Shown piece by piece: positions 43,205-52,103 of a DNA stretch of 64,000 nt (within the stretch, counting starts at the first letter, position 1; every line of letters begins with the position of its first letter). The position numbers and the translations under genes are program-made. The stretch is taken from NCBI GenBank assembly GCA_015056815.1, contig SVFN01000002.1, forward strand, positions 206,946 through 270,945, given 5' to 3'. The DNA is from Lachnospiraceae bacterium. Its GTDB lineage: Bacteria > Bacillota > Clostridia > Lachnospirales > Lachnospiraceae. The notes beneath the pieces were generated by a model. It saw only the letters and a list, made by a program, of their open reading frames with translations. It searched no databases and had not been told where the DNA came from.

Positions 43205-44611
43205 TTACTTTGCCTTTCCTCTCTTTTCTTCCAGCTTTTTTATGATCTCCTGCAAATATTCCTCATCCAGCTTGTATCTGGACTTGAAGAACAGGATCGC
43301 ACATACCAGGCCGACTGCCGGGATCAGCGTCATGACACACCGCAGTCCGATCAGACTGCCTGCCGCCTGATCTGCCACCGTTGCGCCGTCCGTTACCTTC
43401 AGTCCCACCGCCTTGATCGCAACGCCTGCAAAGAATGCGGAGATACCGCTTGCCAGCTTCACGACAAAGGTCTGCATGGAGAAGATCACACTCTCATCCC
43501 TTCGTCCCGTGAGGGACTCGCCGTAGTCGATACTGTCGGATAAAAAGACCGTCAGCAGTACGTTTAACAGACCGCTTCCCATAAAGATCAGAAGTCCCGG
43601 CAGGAAGCAGATCATCCAGCCGTTCGGATTCTGCGGTGTGATCCGGGTGATATTCGTGAATGCAAACATTAAGATCAGCACATAACCGGAAATCTCCATA
43701 AGCGCTGCCACATAGAACAGTCTCTTTTTCTCAAAAAATTTGCGGAATACCGGGAACAGCATCATGGCGAGGATCTGCGAGCCGCCGCCAAAGGCATTGA
43801 ACATACTGTAAGCGCCGCTGCCGTCGCCGATATCGTATGCGAAATAATAGTACACCAGATTGCTGGTTAAGTATAAAGCCGTATTGATCAGGATAATGGA
43901 GATCACGATCGCAACCGCCTGATCATTGGAAAACAATGCCTTAAACATAGACTTGATATCATGCGCCTCCATGTTCGTTTCTTCTTTTTCCCTGACATTC
44001 AAGACACAGATCACTTCGGATACAACAAAGATCACAGCGATCAAAAGCGCCCAGTATTTAAATCCGATCCTCTTGTTCATGACCTCTGCGCCACCGCCCA
44101 GAATCGGTACGATGATCATGGTAAGGACGGTCGGGATCGCAGAGCCGACACCCGCACAGCTTCTGGCCATCGCAGAAACGTTCTCACGCTCCTTACCGAC
44201 GGTCGTGATCGCCGGGATCATGGACCAGTACGGAATATCCATAACCGTATAGGTAATGCCCCACAGAAGATAGACTGCGGTAAGCCATACCTTCATGGTA
44301 CCGGTTCCGGCATTTTCCGGTACGGCAAACAGCGCATAAAGCACAACCGCATTTAATACTGTACCGCTTAAGATCCACGGGCGGAATTTTCCCCATTTGG
44401 AATTCGTCTTCGCAATGATAATACCCATGAGCGGATCATTAAAGGCATCAAATACTCTAGCACCCATCAGGACTGCCCCGATAAAAACAGAGTCCACTCC
44501 CAGTATCGTATTATAATAGATCAAAAGATATGCGGAAACAAGCATATAAACCAGATCTTTTCCGAAAGCTCCCACACCGTAGGATACTTTTTCCTTCATT
44601 GACAACAGCAT
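43205..44611 (-). CDS. GPH-family sugar:cation symporter (MelB-like MFS)
   Basis: The protein has 468 residues from ATG 44611, chosen because GAAGGAG lies correctly; the frame is open to 44635. It has 12 predicted helices. The start KEKVSYGVGAFGKDLVYML, the DAFNDPLMG motif (cation and sugar site in helix II of MelB) and WGKFRPWIL in the following loop define the glycoside-pentoside-hexuronide symporters. It couples uptake of a glycoside or uronide to a cation; the substrate cannot be read from sequence. A TetR regulator gene lies upstream on the same strand. Confidence 0.92.
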   Translation of the reverse strand: MLLSMKEKVSYGVGAFGKDLVYMLVSAYLLIYYNTILGVDSVFIGAVLMGARVFDAFNDPLMGIIIAKTNSKWGKFRPWILSGTVLNAVVLYALFAVPENAGTGTMKVWLTAVYLLWGITYTVMDIPYWSMIPAITTVGKERENVSAMARSCAGVGSAIPTVLTMIIVPILGGGAEVMNKRIGFKYWALLIAVIFVVSEVICVLNVREKEETNMEAHDIKSMFKALFSNDQAVAIVISIILINTALYLTSNLVYYYFAYDIGDGSGAYSMFNAFGGGSQILAMMLFPVFRKFFEKKRLFYVAALMEISGYVLILMFAFTNITRITPQNPNGWMICFLPGLLIFMGSGLLNVLLTVFLSDSIDYGESLTGRRDESVIFSMQTFVVKLASGISAFFAGVAIKAVGLKVTDGATVADQAAGSLIGLRCVMTLIPAVGLVCAILFFKSRYKLDEEYLQEIIKKLEEKRGKAK

Positions 44612-44814
44612 TGTTTTTCTCCTTCTCTCACACAAAAATCCATTTCAATATTCCCACTGCCTGCAGCCGCTATGCCCTTCGTCGATCCGGTCTGATCAGA
44701 AGCCTTCCCCTTTATTCTGATAAACAACCGATTGCACCACACTGCCTCCTTCTTCCCCCAGCACCTGAAATGATCTCTCCACAAATAAATATCAGTTCCT
44801 CAATTTCTGATGAT

Positions 44815-45384
44815 TCAGCGATTGCAAATACCATCCCACAAGATTTCAAGCATCTGCTTCAGCGCTTCTTCATAGCCGATCCCTGCTTCTACCAGTTCAT
44901 CACTATCTAAAAACCTGCTGATGGAAGACTCTACCATAGATTTAAAGATCGGGATCGGGAATGGTCTAAGCAGTCCTGTATCGATCCCTTCCTGTAAGAG
45001 AGCGATCGTCGGCTCCCAGCCGCTGTTTAACCGATGCATGATTTCCGCATAAACCTTTGGATACTTATCCTTCCCGCTTCCGATCTTACGAAAATCCACA
45101 TCGCTGTAATGATCCGGCAAAACGATCAAGATCTTTCTGATCTTCTCTTCCAGCGGCATTTCTTTATCTTCAATGACCTGCTTCTCGCTCTCCTTGATCT
45201 TGGCAAAGCAGTAATCCACAACCTCCATGCAAAGGCTTTCTTTATTATCAAACAGACAATAGATCGTTTTCTTGCTGACTTTACCGCGGCGAGCCACATC
45301 ATCCATGGTAAACTTCAATCCTTTGTCATTGATCTCCAACAGCGTTGACTCCACAATGTGTTCCTTCATTTTTACTTCATCCAT
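44815..45384 (-). CDS. TetR/AcrR family transcriptional regulator
   Basis: The protein has 189 residues. The N-terminal helix-turn-helix is FTMDDVARRGKVSKKTIYCLFDNKESL (core DDVARRGKVSKKTIYCLF), and the rest is an all-helical ligand domain. GGAGG precedes the ATG. It lies between the GPH symporter gene (204 bp downstream) and the end of the ABC exporter operon, which terminates before it. It therefore most likely controls the symporter; control of the exporter cannot be excluded. Confidence 0.9.
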   Translation of the reverse strand: MDEVKMKEHIVESTLLEINDKGLKFTMDDVARRGKVSKKTIYCLFDNKESLCMEVVDYCFAKIKESEKQVIEDKEMPLEEKIRKILIVLPDHYSDVDFRKIGSGKDKYPKVYAEIMHRLNSGWEPTIALLQEGIDTGLLRPFPIPIFKSMVESSISRFLDSDELVEAGIGYEEALKQMLEILWDGICNR

Positions 45385-45501
45385 GTATCCATCCTCCTTA
45401 TGTCATCATATCTTCGCACACACAGAAACCGCAATTCTTTTTTTAGTTTCCATATTGATAATACCATTTTCATTTTCAAAAAACAAGCAAGCATTTCTAA
45501 C

Positions 45502-45530
45502 AAAAAAGCACAGTGGAAACTGTGCTTTTT
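45502..45530. terminator. Bidirectional terminator downstream of the ABC exporter
   Basis: AGCACAGT (45507-45514) and ACTGTGCT (45519-45526) form a stem with a GGAA loop, flanked by A-runs and T-runs on the two sides. A separate TCGTTTCC/GGAAACGA palindrome is at 45566-45583. Confidence 0.75.
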
Positions 45531-45639
45531 CGCCAAAGGATTTATCCTCTCTGTACTTTTTTATTTCGTTTCCACGGAAACGAGCATATTCTGCGAAATA
45601 CCGCCCATCTATAATCATGTTATCGGATTATCTTTCAAA

Positions 45640-45667
45640 AAACGTTTCTATTTTGCCGGAAACGTTT
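45640..45667 (-). terminator. Terminator overlapping the stop codon of the second exporter gene
   Basis: Reading leftward, AAACGTTTC pairs perfectly with GAAACGTTT (9 bp) and the stem is followed by TTTTT. The stop TAG (45648-45650) lies between the arms. Confidence 0.7.
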
Positions 45668-47420
45668 GTAGCGTTTCGACAAACTGACTCCGGTAGAGCG
45701 TCGCATAAAAACCATTCTTCTTAAGCAGTGTTTCGTGATCTCCCTGTTCGATGATGCTGCCGTCCTTCATCACCAGGATCACATCGGCCTCTTTGATCGT
45801 CGAAAGCCTGTGTGCCACGATAAAACTCGTCCTTCCTTTCATCATGGTCGCAAAAGCATTCTGGATCTTAAGCTCTGTTCTGGTATCGATGGAAGAGGTT
45901 GCCTCATCCAGAATCAGCATCGGCGGAAGCGCCAGCATGACTCTGGCGATGCACAGAAGCTGCTTTTGTCCCTGCGAGAGATTCCCTCCATCTTCTTCAA
46001 TGACCGTATCATATCCTCCGGACATCCGCTTGATAAAATTGTGGGCGTGACTTCGTTTTGCTGCCTGTATCATTTCTTCTTCGGTAGCATTCGGTTTACC
46101 CATCATAATATTATCACGTATCGTCCCTTTTTTAAGCCATGTCTCCTGCAGAACCATTCCATAATTCGTCCGAAGACTCTCTCTGGTAAGATGTCTGATA
46201 TCTACTCCATCCACGCTGATAGTTCCACCATTCACATCATAAAACCGCATGAGAAGATTGATCAGGGTAGTCTTTCCGCATCCGGTAGGACCCACGATCG
46301 CCACTCTCTGCCCGGAGTATACCTTCAGATTAAAGTCTCTGATCAGAGGCTTTTGCGGCACATAGGAAAAATCTACATTTTTTAATTCCACATTTCCCTT
46401 TGGATCCGTCAAAACACGGGCGTCTGCAGCTTCCGGCGGGTCGGTCATCTGCTCCATCAGATCAAACACCCTGGTCGCACATGCGATCGCTCCCTGCAGT
46501 TCCGTAATCACGCCACTGATCTCATTAAAAGGCTTCGTGTATTGATTGGCGTAGCTCAGAAAACAGGTAAGCTGTCCCACCGACAGCATTCCCCTGATCG
46601 CAAACAGGGCTCCGCTGACACAGACTCCTGTATAAACCAGACTGTTGACAAAACGCGTGACCGGATTTACCAAAGAAGAAAAAAAGATTGCCCGCAGAGA
46701 ATATTTCCCCAGCCGTTCGTTCATCTCATCAAATTTTTCCGTTGCCTTCTGTTGTCTGCCAAAAGCCTGCACCACCTTCTGGTTGCTGATCACCTCATCC
46801 ACAAATGCGGTCTGTTCCCCTCTGGTCTCAGACTGCAGTTTAAACATATGAAACGTCTTTTTGGCAATGAACTGTGCCACAAACAAAGACAACGGCGTGA
46901 TAAGCACCACTACAAGTGTAATGGCCGGATGGACACTGTACATAAATCCCAGCGTTCCCAGGATGGTCACCACCCCGGTAAACAACTGCGTAAAGCCCAT
47001 TAACAGACCATCCGCAAACTGGTCCACATCTGCCACGATCCGACTGATAATATCTCCATAGGCATTGGTATCCAGATAGCTGAGCGGTAGTTTCTGCAAG
47101 TGCCTGAAAGCATCCCGTCTGATATCCTGCACAATGCAGTAAGTCATTTGATTATTGCATGCGCTCATAAGCCACTGGGCGAGCGCCGTCAAAACCGCCA
47201 CTGCCGCGATCCTTTTTAAGATTCCAACAACAGCAGCAAATTCCACTTCTCCTGCCGCAATGATGTGATCGATCGCACGTCCCGTCAGGATCGGGATATA
47301 TAAGGTCAGGATTACGGTCACCGCTGCCAGGATAATGGATGCCGCCAGATAAAAAGCATGCGGTCTTATATACTGCAATATCTTTTGATATGTCTTCTTA
47401 CGATCATTTTCATTTCTCAT
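45648..47420 (-). CDS. ABC exporter half-transporter (ATPase-permease), catalytic-site subunit
   Basis: This is a 590-residue fusion of a six-helix type IV exporter domain (about 20-320) and an ATPase. Walker A is VGPTGCGKTTLINLL, the signature LSQGQKQLL, Walker B LILDEATSSID with the catalytic glutamate, and the switch histidine is in IVAHRLSTI. It follows the other half-transporter by 144 bp on the same strand. The pair has the asymmetric sites of heterodimeric multidrug exporters such as BmrCD or TM287/288. The substrate is unknown. Confidence 0.94.
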   Translation of the reverse strand: MRNENDRKKTYQKILQYIRPHAFYLAASIILAAVTVILTLYIPILTGRAIDHIIAAGEVEFAAVVGILKRIAAVAVLTALAQWLMSACNNQMTYCIVQDIRRDAFRHLQKLPLSYLDTNAYGDIISRIVADVDQFADGLLMGFTQLFTGVVTILGTLGFMYSVHPAITLVVVLITPLSLFVAQFIAKKTFHMFKLQSETRGEQTAFVDEVISNQKVVQAFGRQQKATEKFDEMNERLGKYSLRAIFFSSLVNPVTRFVNSLVYTGVCVSGALFAIRGMLSVGQLTCFLSYANQYTKPFNEISGVITELQGAIACATRVFDLMEQMTDPPEAADARVLTDPKGNVELKNVDFSYVPQKPLIRDFNLKVYSGQRVAIVGPTGCGKTTLINLLMRFYDVNGGTISVDGVDIRHLTRESLRTNYGMVLQETWLKKGTIRDNIMMGKPNATEEEMIQAAKRSHAHNFIKRMSGGYDTVIEEDGGNLSQGQKQLLCIARVMLALPPMLILDEATSSIDTRTELKIQNAFATMMKGRTSFIVAHRLSTIKEADVILVMKDGSIIEQGDHETLLKKNGFYATLYRSQFVETLQTFPAK

Positions 47421-47564
47421 TTTTTATCCGTCTTTCTCTTATCCTTTTTTCATAAGATACCATCTGTTTCAATACATTTCATACAAAGGGTGTCTTTTGG
47501 CAAACCATTCGGATCATTCCCGGACGATGCCTCTCTTTCGTCCGATCCGGGTTATGCTGATTTC

Positions 47565-49310
47565 TTAAGCATCACTGCTTTGTGAATGGTGGATCTCCTG
47601 GTATACGCTACAGTTTTCCAGAAGTTCTTCATGTGTGCCGATTCCGGCGACTGCTCCGTCCTCAAGCACCAGGATCCGGTCAGCATTACGAATACTTGAG
47701 GTCCTCTGGGATACGATAAAGACCGCCCCCAGTCCTTCCATCTTTGCGATCGCCTTTCGCAGATTCAGATCCGTCAGATAATCCAGAGCGGATGCACTGT
47801 CATCCAGGATCAGGATCCTCGGCTTTTTCACTAACGCTCTTGCGATGGTCAGTCTCTGTCGCTGTCCTCCCGAAAAGTTCTTGCCCCCCTGCGATACAGG
47901 TTCATTCAGTTTTCCATCTTTTGCCCGGATAAACTCCTCTGCCTGGGCAGTTTTTAGTGCTTCCCAGATAGCATTATCGTTCGCGCTTTCATCGCCCCAT
48001 TTCAGATTGTCCCGTACCGTTCCCTGAAAAAGAACAGCCTTTTGCGGCACAACTCCCACTTTATCCCGCAGATCTTTTATGGGATAATCCTTCACATTGA
48101 TACCATCTACCAGTACCTCTCCCTTCGTCGCATCATAAAACCGCGGGATCAGGTTGATCACAGAGGATTTGCCGGAACCGGTACCTCCGATAATTCCAAC
48201 AGTCTCCCCTTCTTTTACCGTGAAATCTATATCTGTCAGGGCTTCCGCCCCTGCGCCGGCATACGTCAGACAGACATTCCGGAATATCACGACTGCATCA
48301 TTTTTATTCGTTTTCTCTCCTTTTTTTCTTTCAAAATGATCCTGTGCATCTTCTTTCTCCCGGATCGTAGAAGTCACTTCAAATACATCCTGGATACGGT
48401 TCGCGCAAGCCACTGCTTTTGTCACCGTCACGATCAGATTAGCCAGCTTTACGAGCTCCACCAGGATCTGTGACATATAATTGACAAGAGCCACCACTTC
48501 TCCCCGCGTGATCGCACCGCTGTCCACCCGAAGCGCCCCTCCGAAGATCAGCGCGATCGTGGCCCCATTGATGATCACATAGGTCAGAGGATTCAAAAAT
48601 GCCGAAAATCTTCCGACAAAGATCTGCATTTTTTTCAGAGCTTCATTTTCCTCATCGAAATGCTCTATCTCCTGTTGCTCGAGATGGAACGCGCGGATCA
48701 CACGTACTCCGGTCAGCGTCTCTCTCGTGATCCCAAGCACTTTATCCAAAAGAGTCTGCACCTTTTTATACAAAGGTATGCTGAATAAAATAATGGCAAA
48801 TACCACCACAGATAATATCGGGATCGTCATCGCGAATACAACAGCTGCTTTCGCATCGACCGTAAATGCCATGATCATGGCGCCAAAAACGATAAACGGA
48901 GAACGTAAAAAAAGCCTCAGCACCATGTTGACACCGGATTGTGCCTGATTGATATCGCTGGTCATCCTCGTGATCAGCGTCGAAGTCCCGATGGTATCCA
49001 TCTCTGTATAAGAAAGGCTCTGTATGTGGGTAAACAATGCGTGCCGGAGCTTTGTAGCAAACCCGACTGCGGCTTTGGCTGCAAAAAACTGGGCTGTTAT
49101 GGAACAGATCAGTCCTGTCACCCCCAGTGCCACCATCAGAACACACATTTTCAGGATATAGGACGGATCCTCCCTGCCGATTCCCTTGTCAATGATGGCT
49201 GCAACTACCAGCGGTATGAACAGTTCAAAGCAGGCTTCCAGCATTTTGAAAAGCGGTGCAAAGATCGTCTCTTTTTTATAGTCTTTCAGATAGATCGCTA
49301 ATTTTTTCAT
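47565..49310 (-). CDS. ABC exporter half-transporter (ATPase-permease), degenerate-site subunit
   Basis: This is a 581-residue half-transporter with membrane domain and ATPase. Walker A is IGGTGSGKSSVINLI, the signature NFSGGQRQRL. Walker B reads LILDDSASALD, with aspartate where the catalytic glutamate should be, and the switch region is VSQRTSSI with glutamine in place of histidine. Both changes mark it as the degenerate partner. The consensus partner is encoded next. The gene is first in the operon; a short SD-like GGAG lies upstream of ATG 49310. Confidence 0.94.
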   Translation of the reverse strand: MKKLAIYLKDYKKETIFAPLFKMLEACFELFIPLVVAAIIDKGIGREDPSYILKMCVLMVALGVTGLICSITAQFFAAKAAVGFATKLRHALFTHIQSLSYTEMDTIGTSTLITRMTSDINQAQSGVNMVLRLFLRSPFIVFGAMIMAFTVDAKAAVVFAMTIPILSVVVFAIILFSIPLYKKVQTLLDKVLGITRETLTGVRVIRAFHLEQQEIEHFDEENEALKKMQIFVGRFSAFLNPLTYVIINGATIALIFGGALRVDSGAITRGEVVALVNYMSQILVELVKLANLIVTVTKAVACANRIQDVFEVTSTIREKEDAQDHFERKKGEKTNKNDAVVIFRNVCLTYAGAGAEALTDIDFTVKEGETVGIIGGTGSGKSSVINLIPRFYDATKGEVLVDGINVKDYPIKDLRDKVGVVPQKAVLFQGTVRDNLKWGDESANDNAIWEALKTAQAEEFIRAKDGKLNEPVSQGGKNFSGGQRQRLTIARALVKKPRILILDDSASALDYLTDLNLRKAIAKMEGLGAVFIVSQRTSSIRNADRILVLEDGAVAGIGTHEELLENCSVYQEIHHSQSSDA

Positions 49311-49481
49311 GGTAACTCCTCGATATCATACTGCAATAAGCAAGTTCCTTATGCAATCTCTTTATTTTACCCGTACAAATTATACGCATTTTTCTGCCAA
49401 AAAGCAATGGAGGGCAGCCAGATCTGTATGATGGAATGTAAACGGTAGAGACGAAAGATCAGAAATTGCCATGAAGTATCA

Positions 49482-49524
49482 AAAAGGACTACGAAATTCC
49501 CTTCGGTCATCTCATAGTCCTTTT
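49482..49524 (-). terminator. Terminator after the chemotaxis receptor gene
   Basis: AAAAGGACTA (49482-49491) and TAGTCCTTTT (49515-49524) form a 10-bp stem; leftward it ends in CCTTTTTGA. Confidence 0.7.
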
Positions 49525-49549
49525 CTGTCTTGCATGTTTCTCTTTTGGT

Positions 49550-51085
49550 TTATTCTGTCTCTGCCTGAAGTTCATCTGCCATTTCGCGAAGCTGTCTGGT
49601 CAGATCTGTCACTTCTTCAGTGATCTGATTGTTTTCTTCACTGCAGATAAAGGTTTCATTGGAATGAGCAGTCACTTCCTCGGTAATGGCTGAAATCGTC
49701 TGGATACTTTCCACGATCTCTGCATTAGACTCTGCCAGTGATCTTACGGTACCTGCCAATTCACTTGTCTTTGCATTTACATTATCGGTTTTCTGCGTGA
49801 TCTTTGCAAAACTGTCTGCGGTTTCTTTCGCAGCTTCACTTTGTACCTCGTTGCTCTCAAGAAGTGTCTGGATCACATTCACAACTGTACCTAACTCTTC
49901 CGAAACATTTTTGATCAGCTTGGTAATGTGCTCTGTCGCTTCCTGTGTCTGATTGGCAAGTCCTGAGATCTCGGAAGCCACCACTGCAAATCCGCGTCCC
50001 GCCTCCCCTGCTCTTGCCGCTTCAATGCTGGCATTTAAAGCCAAAAGACTGGTCTGGGAAGTAATATTCGTAATGATCCCGACGATGGATTCCATCTGCT
50101 CGGTGTATTCATTTAGTTTTACAAGCTCCGAAGACACCTCGGCACTGACCTCGTTCGATTCGTTCACTTTCCGGATCATATCCTCGATCTTCTCACTGCC
50201 TCCTCCAACTTCGTCCCTGGTCTCATTCATATCCTGTGTGATCAGTTCCACCGCTTCTTCCACGCTGCGGATAAACCGCTGGATCTCTTCTGTCTTGGTC
50301 AACTGATTCTGGATCGCTTCTGCGGTCTCATTCGCTCCTGAGCTAACTTCCTGCATGGAGTCTTTCGTCTGTAGTACCGACTGCTGCAGACCGGATACTT
50401 TATCCGTCACTTTCGAAATCACCTCTGTCATCTGAGAAGATGTCTCAATGATCTTATCCAATAAGCCGGTCACATGTTCCTTTTCCTCATCGATCGCATC
50501 CAGCTTATCAGCATTGATCCGCTGCAATATCCAGGAAACGATCACGGTAAAGATTGCCACCACAACCAGAAGCGCGATCCTGATCTCATATTCCGCAAGC
50601 CCCGACTTGGCAATTCCTTTGGTAACGGCAATATATATAACATGTCCTATATTGATCACATTCATGGCGATTCCGATCCCCACCGTAAACTTCAGCTCCG
50701 AATACAGGGTCAGGATAAAGATCATCGGAATGATATAGCAATAGGTTGCAACCGCTGTCCCTGTCACAAGTACAAACAGATAGAAGATCAGATAGCCGAC
50801 TCCCAGTAAAAATTTGATCGTACCACTGTCCCGGTTATTCCGGTATGCAATAAAACTTGCAAGAAACGGCCAGATCGCCAGTCCTGCAAAGATCACATAA
50901 TAAAGGATCGTACGACTGCCTTTAAATACCTCTAACAGGTAGGAAAGCAACAAAACTCCTGACAAGATCATATAGCAGATCATGGCGAATTTATTGACGA
51001 TCGCAGTCCCATCCACACCGTAATCCTCATAGTTTTCAAATTCCTCGTTCCCAGGAGCACCATTTTTTTGATAGATTTCCTGCAT
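49550..51085 (-). CDS. Methyl-accepting chemotaxis protein with multi-helix membrane sensor
   Basis: The protein has 511 residues. After a hydrophilic N-terminus (about 35 residues) come six predicted helices (about 36-195) with almost no extracytoplasmic loop. A long helical signalling domain follows. The CheA/CheW tip is visible as ALNASIEAARAGEAGRGFAVVA with EISGLANQTQEAT following. No periplasmic ligand domain is present, so the signal may be sensed in the membrane. It suggests a chemotaxis system elsewhere in the genome. It appears monocistronic. Confidence 0.93.
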   Translation of the reverse strand: MQEIYQKNGAPGNEEFENYEDYGVDGTAIVNKFAMICYMILSGVLLLSYLLEVFKGSRTILYYVIFAGLAIWPFLASFIAYRNNRDSGTIKFLLGVGYLIFYLFVLVTGTAVATYCYIIPMIFILTLYSELKFTVGIGIAMNVINIGHVIYIAVTKGIAKSGLAEYEIRIALLVVVAIFTVIVSWILQRINADKLDAIDEEKEHVTGLLDKIIETSSQMTEVISKVTDKVSGLQQSVLQTKDSMQEVSSGANETAEAIQNQLTKTEEIQRFIRSVEEAVELITQDMNETRDEVGGGSEKIEDMIRKVNESNEVSAEVSSELVKLNEYTEQMESIVGIITNITSQTSLLALNASIEAARAGEAGRGFAVVASEISGLANQTQEATEHITKLIKNVSEELGTVVNVIQTLLESNEVQSEAAKETADSFAKITQKTDNVNAKTSELAGTVRSLAESNAEIVESIQTISAITEEVTAHSNETFICSEENNQITEEVTDLTRQLREMADELQAETE

Positions 51086-51323
51086 ATCGATACCTCCTTT
51101 TTTATCATATTACATTCAGACATTAAAATCTTTTTTATTATACCACATTTCACAAAACATTTCCACATTACAAATCATTTTTGTGCAATATTACTGTGTG
51201 TTATTTTCATCTTTCCCTCTGCATTTTCTCCACGCAGGCTCCTTCTGTTCTGATCACTTCTCTTTTGTCTGAATTATAATGATATCAAGGTTGTGGGAGT
51301 GCGAAGCACGGAACAATCCATTC

Positions 51324-51959
51324 TTATTCTTCGTTCTTCATTCCGACCAGTTCTTCGATCAGCCTGTAGATCTCCTCGCGCCCGTCTTTGGTCTCGGCTG
51401 AGAACGGAATGACCGCCGTTTTCTTCGGTACTCCCAGTCCTTCCTTTATGATCTTCACATTTTTTGCGATCTGAGAACGTTTCAGTTTATCCGATTTAGT
51501 CGCAATGATAATAGGCTCATATCCCTGCCTTACAACCCAGTCGTACATCTGCACATCATTGGCAGAGGGCTCATGCCGGATATCCACCAGCAAGAAAACC
51601 GCTTTCAACCTCTTAGAGCTATGCAGATAGCGTTCGATCATCTTTCCCCACTGTGCCTTGATCTCGACATTTGCCTTCGCATAGCCGTAACCCGGCAGAT
51701 CCACAAAATACAGCATCTCATCCCGGCTGTTGCCGTCCCCGAGCTGATTCTTAACCGTAATATGATAAAAATTGATCGTCTGTGTCTTACCCGGCTGTGC
51801 AGAAGTTCTTGCATAAGCCTTACGGTTCATCAATGCATTGATCAGTGAGGATTTACCTACATTACTTTTTCCTGCAAATGCGATCTCCGGATATTCATTA
51901 TCCGGAAGTTTGCTGGTAATACCACACACCGTCTCCAGATTTACATTCTTTATGATCAT
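51324..51959 (-). CDS. ysxC: Ribosome biogenesis GTPase YsxC/YihA (EngB)
   Basis: This is an essential GTPase for 50S subunit assembly, 211 residues. G1 is GKSNVGKSSLINAL, G3 DLPGYGYAKA, and G4 ATKSDKL. The YARTSAQPGKTQTINFY segment is the family's switch I. It is the last gene of the tig-clpP-clpX-lon series, a usual order in Firmicutes, and starts 144 bp after lon. Confidence 0.96.
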   Translation of the reverse strand: MIIKNVNLETVCGITSKLPDNEYPEIAFAGKSNVGKSSLINALMNRKAYARTSAQPGKTQTINFYHITVKNQLGDGNSRDEMLYFVDLPGYGYAKANVEIKAQWGKMIERYLHSSKRLKAVFLLVDIRHEPSANDVQMYDWVVRQGYEPIIIATKSDKLKRSQIAKNVKIIKEGLGVPKKTAVIPFSAETKDGREEIYRLIEELVGMKNEE

Positions 51960-52103
51960 GGTTTCTCCTTCATTATTCGAAGTTCCGTATCTGAACCAGT
52001 CTGCAGCCCGGCTGAGAGCATTCCTTCTTCCGATGCATCTTCACCGTCCATCGTTTTCAGGCAATATTTTTCAGATACTGTTTTATAGTTTGCATCCTTG
52101 TTT

